The translations under genes and the position numbers were made by a program. Shown one piece after another: positions 57,866 through 64,000 of a stretch of DNA of 64,000 nt (within the stretch, counting starts at the first letter, position 1; each line of letters starts with the position of its first letter). The notes under the pieces were generated by a model. That model worked only from the letters and a program-made list of their open reading frames with translations, ran no database searches and was not told where the DNA came from. This DNA is from Nitrospira sp. CR1.1 (GTDB taxonomy: Bacteria > Nitrospirota > Nitrospiria > Nitrospirales > Nitrospiraceae). The DNA is taken from contig WIAF01000014.1 in NCBI GenBank assembly GCA_014055465.1, forward strand, positions 1 through 64,000. Direction: 5' to 3'.

Positions 57866-58918
57866 ATGAAAATCCTGATTACAGGCAATATGGGTTATAT
57901 CGGTCCAACTGTCGTGAAGCGGTTAAAGGCATCTTATCCAGCTGTAACCCTCATAGGGCTGGATATGGGGTACTTCGCCACATGCTTGACAGCCAGTCAC
58001 TATCTTCCTGAGTGCAGAGTGCACACGCAAATATTTGCGGACGTGCGATCTGTGGACAAGAGCATCCTCACGGGCGTTGACGCTGTCGTATATCTTGCGG
58101 CGATCTCCAATGATCCCATGGGAGCCTCCTTTGAGGCGATCACGCTGGACGTGAATCATCGTGCTGCAATCTCCTTGGCCGAGCAGGCACGCGCAGCAGG
58201 TGCGAAAAGTTTTGTTTTTGCCTCAAGCTGTAGCGTGTATGGATTTGCGGAGGGCGGGGCAAAGACCGAAGAGTCTGAGGTGAATCCGCTTACTGCCTAT
58301 GCAAAATCAAAGGTAGGAGCGGAGAAAGATCTTGCGACACTTGCCAGTCAAAACTTTGCGGTCACGTGTTTGCGGTTTGCCACTGCATGCGGAATGAGTG
58401 AACGGTTGCGTTTGGACTTAGTGCTCAATGATTTTGTCGCCAGCGCAGTAACGGCCAAAAAGATCACTATTCTCAGCGATGGGACTCCCTGGCGCCCATT
58501 GATTCACATTCGGGACATGGCCAGAGCGATTGACTGGGGCGTACAGCGAAAATCTTCGGCCGGTGGGGAGTTTTTGTCGGTAAATGTCGGCAGCGATGGG
58601 TGGAATTATCAGGTGCGAGATTTGGCGGCTGCTGTGTCAAAAGCCATCCCGAATGTCGAAATATCTATCAATCAAAACGCCCAGCCCGACAAACGATCCT
58701 ACCGTGTGAGCTTTGAGAAGTTTCGTCGATTGGCTCCCCAGTATCAACCCGAAATGAATTTAGATGACGCAATCGTAGATTTAAAGACGGGGCTCGAAAA
58801 GATGGGATTTGCGGACCGTGAGTTTCGAAGCTCACATCTTATTCGTCTCAATATGTTGAAAGATCTTAAGCTGCAAGGATGTCTGTCGGAGGACCTCCGC
58901 TGGCTCCCCAATGGTTAA
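57866..58918 (+). CDS. NAD-dependent epimerase/dehydratase family protein
   Basis: A 350-residue extended SDR: MKILITGNMGYIG for NAD(P), then SSCSVYG and YAKSK (YxxxK) active-site residues, and WRPLIHIRDMARAI. Likely acts on a nucleotide sugar as epimerase, dehydratase or reductase. It starts 10 bases after the flavoprotein stop. Substrate cannot be told from the sequence. Confidence 0.9.
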   Translation: MKILITGNMGYIGPTVVKRLKASYPAVTLIGLDMGYFATCLTASHYLPECRVHTQIFADVRSVDKSILTGVDAVVYLAAISNDPMGASFEAITLDVNHRAAISLAEQARAAGAKSFVFASSCSVYGFAEGGAKTEESEVNPLTAYAKSKVGAEKDLATLASQNFAVTCLRFATACGMSERLRLDLVLNDFVASAVTAKKITILSDGTPWRPLIHIRDMARAIDWGVQRKSSAGGEFLSVNVGSDGWNYQVRDLAAAVSKAIPNVEISINQNAQPDKRSYRVSFEKFRRLAPQYQPEMNLDDAIVDLKTGLEKMGFADREFRSSHLIRLNMLKDLKLQGCLSEDLRWLPNG

Positions 58919-59036
58919 AAGTTTCACACGACGGGCATTCCGGTTAGATTTTCCTTGTGAGTAGATGAGGCTGGTGAGTGGATTGATAAACCCGGGTAAG
59001 TTTCAGTGATCCTGGAAGGGGAAGGTGAGGGAAGCG

Positions 59037-60347
59037 ATGGTTATGAAACGCACGACTCGATCGAAGCTGACTACAAGACAGTCACCTAAACAGAAGCGTT
59101 CTGTCACTCTTCGCCCTGGCTGTGCTTGTCGGTTTTGCGGAGCTTCTCTCGATAAGACATTCATCGATCTGGGTATGTCACCCCTGGCCAATTCCTATAT
59201 CAAAGCTGATGAATCCAATAGAATGGAGCCGTTTTACCCATTGCATGTCTATGTCTGTAGCGAGTGTCTACTCGTGCAACTCGAGGAATTCACGAGTCCT
59301 CAGAGCATTTTTGGGGATTATGCATATTTTTCCTCGTATTCGGAGAGCTGGTTGGATCATGCGAAACGCTATGTTGAACACGTCAGGGATCGTTTTGCCC
59401 TTGGGTCACGACATCATGTCGTGGAAATCGCCAGCAATGACGGCTATCTCTTGCAGTATTTCGTTCAACGTGGAGTGCCGGTGTTAGGAGTCGAACCTGC
59501 TGCGAACGTGGCGGCGGTCGCGAAGAAAAAGGGGATTCCGTCAGTCGTGAAGTTTTTTGGAGTCAAAACCGCTCGCGAGTTGGCTAAGAAGAACAAGCGG
59601 GCCGATTTGCTGATCGGAAACAATGTGTTGGCGCATGTACCTAATATTAATGATTTCGTTGGAGGTTTGAAGGTTCTTCTGAAGCCGAAGGGCGTCATTA
59701 CAATGGAGTTTCCTCACCTCATGCAGCTCATGGCAGAAAACCAGTTTGACACCGTCTATCATGAACATTTTTCTTATCTCTCTCTGCTTGCCGTGGAACG
59801 GGTCTTCGCCAAGCATGGCTTGACTCTGTTTGATGTGGAGGAGCTCCCCACGCATGGCGGTTCACTGCGGATCTATGCGCGACATAGTAAAGATGTTTCC
59901 AAACCTGTAGGTTCGCGAGTGATTGAATTGCGGGAGAGAGAGGAGCAGGCGGGGTTCGGCACCTTGCAGCACTATCTCAATTTTGCGTCTCAGGTGGAAA
60001 CGACAAAGCGAAAATTGCTGACATTTCTTATCGAGGCGAAAGAGAAGGGGAAATCAGTGGTCGGGTATGGCGCTCCAGCCAAAGGGAATACGCTCCTAAA
60101 TTATTGCGGAGTGCGTACTGATTTTCTCGACTATACAGTGGACCGTAGTCCCTATAAGCAAGGACATTTGCTTCCTGGAGTTCGAATTCCCATTTTTCAC
60201 CCCGATAAAATCAAGGAAACGAAACCCGACTATGTACTCATTCTGCCTTGGAATCTTCGCGACGAGGTGATGCAGCAGATGTCGTATGTCAGGGAATGGG
60301 GAGGAAAATTTGTTGTGCCTATTCCGGAGGTCAAGATTCTGTCGTGA
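59037..60347 (+). CDS. Sugar C-methyltransferase (SAM-dependent, zinc-binding)
   Basis: About 436 residues. The N-terminal zinc domain has CRFCGASL and CSECLLVQLEEF, the SAM domain VVEIASNDGYLLQYF and NNVLAHVPN, and the C-terminal domain VVGYGAPAKGNTLLN and a D...R.P.KQG.LLPG block, together typical of NDP-hexose C-3-methyltransferases (TylC3-like). It would add a branching methyl group to a keto-sugar. The ATG at 59037 was chosen (GAGGGAAG just before). Its stop overlaps the epimerase start. Confidence 0.9.
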   Translation: MVMKRTTRSKLTTRQSPKQKRSVTLRPGCACRFCGASLDKTFIDLGMSPLANSYIKADESNRMEPFYPLHVYVCSECLLVQLEEFTSPQSIFGDYAYFSSYSESWLDHAKRYVEHVRDRFALGSRHHVVEIASNDGYLLQYFVQRGVPVLGVEPAANVAAVAKKKGIPSVVKFFGVKTARELAKKNKRADLLIGNNVLAHVPNINDFVGGLKVLLKPKGVITMEFPHLMQLMAENQFDTVYHEHFSYLSLLAVERVFAKHGLTLFDVEELPTHGGSLRIYARHSKDVSKPVGSRVIELREREEQAGFGTLQHYLNFASQVETTKRKLLTFLIEAKEKGKSVVGYGAPAKGNTLLNYCGVRTDFLDYTVDRSPYKQGHLLPGVRIPIFHPDKIKETKPDYVLILPWNLRDEVMQQMSYVREWGGKFVVPIPEVKILS

Positions 60348-60874
60348 CTTTTCGAGAGACGGCGCTCAAGGGGGCGTTTACCATCGAGCTGGATCGAATA
60401 CCGGACGAGCGGGGATTTTTTGCGCGAAGTTGGTGTGTCAAAGAGTTCGAAGCCAATGGTCTGGAAGCCAGGCTTGTCCAGTGCAATGTGTCCTTCAACA
60501 AGTTGCGAGGCACACTGAGGGGCATGCATTACCAGATTAGCCCTGCAGCAGAAGTAAAAATTGTGCGGTGTACACAAGGCGCGATTCATGACGTGATCGC
60601 CGATCTTCGCCCAGAATCTCCGACGTATAGGCAGACATTTTCAGTACTTCTTTCGGCTGAGAATCGCCGGATGTTGTATATCCCTAAGAATTTTGCCCAC
60701 GGGTATCTCACTCTAACTGATGACGCAGAAGTCTTCTATCAAATGTCCGAATATCACGTTCCTGAGTGCGCGAGAGGGTTTCGATGGAATGATGCGAACT
60801 TTGAAATCTCCTGGCCGGATCAGATTCGAGTCATTTCTGAGAAAGACCGGGGATATCCTGACTTTACGAGCTAA
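60344..60874 (+). CDS. dTDP-4-dehydrorhamnose 3,5-epimerase family protein
   Basis: A 176-residue cupin of RfbC type. It has DERGFFARSWC, NKLRGTLRGMHYQ (catalytic His in the GMHYQ block), KIVRCTQGAIHDVIADLR and FAHGYLTLTDDAEVFYQMSEYH. It epimerises a 4-keto sugar nucleotide; in this cluster the CDP- or dTDP-form is open. The GTG start at 60344 overlaps the methyltransferase stop (GTGA). Confidence 0.9.
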   Translation: MTFRETALKGAFTIELDRIPDERGFFARSWCVKEFEANGLEARLVQCNVSFNKLRGTLRGMHYQISPAAEVKIVRCTQGAIHDVIADLRPESPTYRQTFSVLLSAENRRMLYIPKNFAHGYLTLTDDAEVFYQMSEYHVPECARGFRWNDANFEISWPDQIRVISEKDRGYPDFTS

Positions 60875-60881
60875 AGGCCTT

Positions 60882-62231
60882 ATGGAAACGGAAAACATTA
60901 AAGACGTATTGGCTGCCACTGAGGAAGGCCGGGCACTTCACGATTTGGTCACGGTGCTGTTTCCGATTTGCCGGAGTATTACCGGAGAAGGGGTGCGCGA
61001 AACATTGCGGCACCTTCAGCAACATATTCCTCTGGAAATCCATGAGGTGCCAAGCGGAACTCAAGTATTTGACTGGATCGTTCCGCTGGAGTGGAATATT
61101 CGAGATGCGTACCTTGCTACGACGCGAGGTGACAAGGTGATAGATTTTCGGGAAAACAACCTCCATGTCGTAAGTTACAGTGTGCCAGTGAAGGGACGGT
61201 TTAGGCGGGAGGATCTCGACGGACATCTCCATTCACTCCCTGACCGGCCTGATTGGATTCCTTATAGAACGTCCTATTACAAAGAGAACTGGGGGTTTTG
61301 CCTTCCCCATCGCCGGTTAGTGGAATTGACGGAGCCTGAGTATGAGGTGTGTATTGATTCGTCTCTCGTGCCAGGCCATTTGAGCTACGGAGAGCTCTTG
61401 CTCCCTGGAGCCACCGAAGAGGAAATCCTCATCTCCTGTCACATCTGTCACCCGTCTCTCTGTAACGATAATCTATCCGGTGTTGCTGTCGCTACGTATT
61501 TGGCGAAGGCTTTGCAAGGAATGGCTCGGAAATTCTCGTATCGCTTTGTGTTTATTCCGGGCACGATTGGCTCGATCACATGGTTAGCTCAGAATCGAGA
61601 ACGAACGAATCTCATTCGTCATGGAGTCGTTCTAACAGGTATCGGGGATTCAGGACACGTGACGTACAAGCGAAGCCGGCAGGGAAACGCCGATGTGGAT
61701 CGAGCGATCATTCATGTACTAAAACATCATGGCAAAGCGCATCGGGTGGTGGAGTTTTCTCCCTATGGGTATGATGAACGGCAATACTGTTCGCCTGGCT
61801 TCAACCTTCCCGTGGGGTGTTTTATGCGGACCTCCCATGGCGAATACGCGGAGTACCATACCTCAGCGGACAATCTTGATTTTGTTGTGCCAGCGGCGCT
61901 CCATGAATCGTTGGAAATCCTTTTGCAGGTTATGTACGTGCTCGAAGAAAATATACTTCCCGTCAGTACCAATCCGCATTGTGAGCCGCAACTTGGTAAG
62001 CGAGGTCTATATCGAGCCATTGCAGGGCAGAAAGAGGGCGCACAGAGAGAAATGGCTCTGCTTTGGGTACTGAATTTATCCGACGGACATCACACGTTGT
62101 TGGATATTGCCGAACGGGCAGGCACTCCATTTGAAGTTATTCACGCAGCTGCCCAGGCGCTGAAGGGGTGCCACCTACTGAAGGAATCGCAGGGGACCGT
62201 GACTCAGCGTCATGGAGGGGACGGATTATGA
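60882..62231 (+). CDS. DUF4910 aminopeptidase-like protein
   Basis: A 449-residue protein of DUF4910 (with the DUF2172 insertion) with an M28-like metallopeptidase core: SCHICHPSLCNDNLSG for two metals and TSHGEYAEYHTSADNLDFV. The C-terminal ~90 residues look like a winged helix (LWVLNLSDGHHTLLDIAERAG). The family is common in sugar biosynthesis clusters; whether it cleaves peptides or removes an acyl group from a sugar is unknown. It overlaps the following gene by ATGA. Confidence 0.85.
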   Translation: METENIKDVLAATEEGRALHDLVTVLFPICRSITGEGVRETLRHLQQHIPLEIHEVPSGTQVFDWIVPLEWNIRDAYLATTRGDKVIDFRENNLHVVSYSVPVKGRFRREDLDGHLHSLPDRPDWIPYRTSYYKENWGFCLPHRRLVELTEPEYEVCIDSSLVPGHLSYGELLLPGATEEEILISCHICHPSLCNDNLSGVAVATYLAKALQGMARKFSYRFVFIPGTIGSITWLAQNRERTNLIRHGVVLTGIGDSGHVTYKRSRQGNADVDRAIIHVLKHHGKAHRVVEFSPYGYDERQYCSPGFNLPVGCFMRTSHGEYAEYHTSADNLDFVVPAALHESLEILLQVMYVLEENILPVSTNPHCEPQLGKRGLYRAIAGQKEGAQREMALLWVLNLSDGHHTLLDIAERAGTPFEVIHAAAQALKGCHLLKESQGTVTQRHGGDGL

Positions 62232-63151
62232 ATACAGTCTATTATGATGCCAAGGTCACTGATGAGGTTCGCCGGCAGCGGTTATTTGATGGTCAGCTGT
62301 TTGTATATTCACCTCGCCCGTCCTCGGTGGCATTTGTTGAATTTGCGAAGACCTTGATTAAGGAGGCATTTGCTCCACACGATCCGGAAAAAGCCCAATA
62401 TCATATGTCGGTCGAATCGTATGCCGATGTGTTGGGAAAGTTAAAGCCGCAGTTTATCCATCATCCGGAATCCAAGCGCCATCTTCAGGCGATTTTACAA
62501 GAATTGGGAAGCGACCTTGAGAAGACTTACTTTGATGTCCCAAAAATGCGGAGTTCGACGAGTGATAATTATCTGACGACAGGCATCGCCTATGCGTGGC
62601 ATCCGCACCGCGATACCTGGTATTCGGCCCCGATGTTTCAGATAAACTGGTGGATTCCCATTTATGATATTCAAGCCGATAACGCCATGGCTTTTCATCC
62701 ACGCTATTGGAACGTACCTGTTCCGAATACATCGAACGGATACAATTATTACTTGTGGAATCAGCAGCATCGCGGCGGACATGTCTCCCAATTCATTAAA
62801 CAAGATCCTCGACCCCTCCCACGTCCTTCTGAAGCGCTGGAACTAAATCCCCAAGTTCGGCTAATCGTTCCGGCCGGGGGTATCATTCTGTTCTCTGCCG
62901 CTCAAATGCACTCCAGTGTGCCTAATACGTCCGGGAGGACCAGGTTCAGCATCGATTTCCGATGTGTGAATACAGATGATGCCATGGCTAAACGTGGCGC
63001 TCCTCGAGTCGATGAAGCTTGCACGGGGACCACAATGCGGGACTACCTTCGCGGGACGGATCTTTCACATATCCCCGATGAGATTGTTGCGTTATACGAT
63101 GATGAAACGGGGCGGTCGGGAGAATTGATTTACGCTCCAAAGGGATTGTAA
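62228..63151 (+). CDS. Phytanoyl-CoA dioxygenase-like (Fe(II)/2-oxoglutarate) protein
   Basis: A 307-residue protein. The iron triad appears as His/Asp in AWHPHRDTW and a distal His in AAQMHSSVPNTSGRTRFSIDFR, where the last Arg would bind 2-oxoglutarate. Such enzymes hydroxylate small molecules or sugars. It starts at an ATG with GGAGGGG before it and overlaps the DUF4910 gene. The IS remnant begins at its stop codon. Confidence 0.78.
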   Translation: MNTVYYDAKVTDEVRRQRLFDGQLFVYSPRPSSVAFVEFAKTLIKEAFAPHDPEKAQYHMSVESYADVLGKLKPQFIHHPESKRHLQAILQELGSDLEKTYFDVPKMRSSTSDNYLTTGIAYAWHPHRDTWYSAPMFQINWWIPIYDIQADNAMAFHPRYWNVPVPNTSNGYNYYLWNQQHRGGHVSQFIKQDPRPLPRPSEALELNPQVRLIVPAGGIILFSAAQMHSSVPNTSGRTRFSIDFRCVNTDDAMAKRGAPRVDEACTGTTMRDYLRGTDLSHIPDEIVALYDDETGRSGELIYAPKGL

Positions 63152-63707
63152 TGACCCAAACCGAGGAGGCTTGGCTCACGACAGACTTCGATGGCGAGGC
63201 CCGACTGCGGATCCGGATCATTGACCTGGTCCGCGAGTATGGCCGCTACGAGTATCGGCGGATCACTGCCCTGTTATGCCAGGAGAGATGACGGGTGAAT
63301 CACAAACGTGTGGAGTGGATTTGTCGGCAGGAGGGATTAACGGTGCCGCAACAATAACCTACGCGAGGGCGGCTCTGGTTCGCCGATGGCTCCTGTATCC
63401 GACGGCGGGGGGAGTATCCGAACCAGGTCTGGTCGTATGATTTCGTGAGTGGTACGAGCAGCTCGCTGTCGCGCCGCTGTGTATCGCGCCAGGCAGTCCG
63501 TGGGAGAACGGCTATGTGGAGTCCTTCAGCGAGAAGTCGCGGGATGAGTTGCTGAACGGAGAACCGTTTGACACGTTGTACGAGGCTCTGGTGATCGTGG
63601 AACGGTGCCGTCAACGCGACAACACGCAGCGACCGCACGGTGCGCTGGGGTATCGGCCACCTGCCCCAGAGTCCCGCACCTTCTCGCCGATCAGTTTGTC
63701 GGCGTGA
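63151..63707 (+). pseudogene. IS3-family transposase (orfB) remnant with internal deletion
   Basis: In one frame the translation IIDLVREYGRYEYRRITALL, then VNHKRVEWICRQEGL and GRLWFADGSCIRRRGEYPN..VWSYDFV is the first part of an IS3-family orfB, interrupted by two stop codons (after QER and after VPQQ). After SYDFV the next homologous piece, WYEQLAVAPLCIAPGSPWENGY to RPHGALGYRPPAPE, is in another frame: about 60 codons of the catalytic core are gone. The final DDE Glu block (ENGYVESF) remains. It is inactive. Confidence 0.85.
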
Positions 63708-63760
63708 AAGAACTTGAATGGTGGCCGAAGGGCTGAGGGTAGGTCAAAATTGACCCAAAA

Positions 63761-64000
63761 TTGAGAACCTTCCTCGATGACGCGGTGGCGAAAGCTGTGG
63801 CGCCGGTCTCCCTCGAAAAAGTCTTCAAATTGCAGCACTTTCGTCAGGTGTTGCAATTATTCTATGACCGGCGTGAGGCTGAGCAAGGGTTGCCGGCAGA
63901 GTTGATGGAATATGTGTGTCCTACAGGTGCATCGTCTGCGCCAGAGGACCTTCAGCTATTCGAGAATATCCTGGCTACGGCTCAGGCTAGGGCGAGTACG
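63761..64000 (+). CDS. Unidentified reading frame, cut by window end
   Basis: An open frame of 80 codons with coding-like composition (LRTFLDDAVAKAVAPVSLEK, then FRQVLQLFYDRREAEQGLPAE) continues past the window. An in-frame TAG at 63740 precedes it and the first usable start is TTG 63761, with no good ribosome site. It may be a gene whose 5' end was lost with the IS remnant. No family recognised. Confidence 0.4.
   Translation, partial: MRTFLDDAVAKAVAPVSLEKVFKLQHFRQVLQLFYDRREAEQGLPAELMEYVCPTGASSAPEDLQLFENILATAQARAST

Overview
The window is high-GC, tightly packed bacterial chromosome. The housekeeping block (ftsH, metG, holB, tmk, glmU, glmS, gatC-panD-gatA-gatB, eno, era, mgtE, recO, glgA), the many short DUF genes between them and the XrtA-style exopolysaccharide genes resemble Nitrospira (phylum Nitrospirota). 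That assignment is inference from gene content; there is no rRNA or other marker here. I see no tRNA, rRNA or CRISPR array.

Region 1 (1-11,040, minus strand) is an accessory operon of four tightly coupled genes read from one good sigma70-type promoter. In order they are a phospholipase D-like protein with a transthyretin-like front domain, a giant DUF6603 protein, a cytosolic-looking S8 subtilase with a Cys-rich insertion, and a second giant DUF6603 protein that leaves the window. The C-terminal parts of the two giant proteins are identical in DNA over the first 1,280 bases of the window, while their N-terminal halves have diverged, a pattern that suggests gene conversion. This is the best candidate for an undescribed system.

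Region 2 (11,230-18,840) is a mixed zone: a small lipoprotein, a GH15 glucoamylase-type gene lying between two decayed REP-associated tyrosine transposase (RAYT) remnants, a TetR regulator with a clear operator-like palindrome, DUF5069, PAP2 phosphatase, a G3E GTPase and a CDF metal exporter. A palindromic repeat abuts the CDF gene, and a second copy lies between glmS and gatC.

Region 3 (18,900-41,660) is core metabolism and information processing: ftsH; the metG/holB/tmk group on the minus strand; then a long plus-strand run from DUF502 through cell-wall precursor synthesis (glmU, glmS), the tRNA amidotransferase genes interleaved with panD, DUF948 and YtxH, enolase, an FtsB-like divisome protein, era, mgtE, recO, DUF971, a lipoprotein and glgA.

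Region 4 (41,690-54,310) is for the cell surface. A PEP mutase-nucleotidyltransferase fusion and phosphonopyruvate decarboxylase start a phosphonate pathway. A LuxR-type regulator faces away from an exopolysaccharide operon: two tandem export proteins (the second with a G9 tract in its signal-peptide codons), an outer-membrane barrel, a Wzc-like chain-length protein/kinase, a sugar-phosphate transferase and a DUF3473-type deacetylase. No exosortase is present in the window.

Region 5 (54,310-64,000) starts with a decayed Wzt ABC-transporter gene, continues with a coupled nucleotide-sugar modification cluster (CDP-glucose synthesis, FAD oxidoreductase, epimerase, C-methyltransferase, 3,5-epimerase, DUF4910 aminopeptidase-like, 2OG-dioxygenase-like) and ends in an internally deleted IS3-family transposase remnant and the start of an unidentified reading frame.
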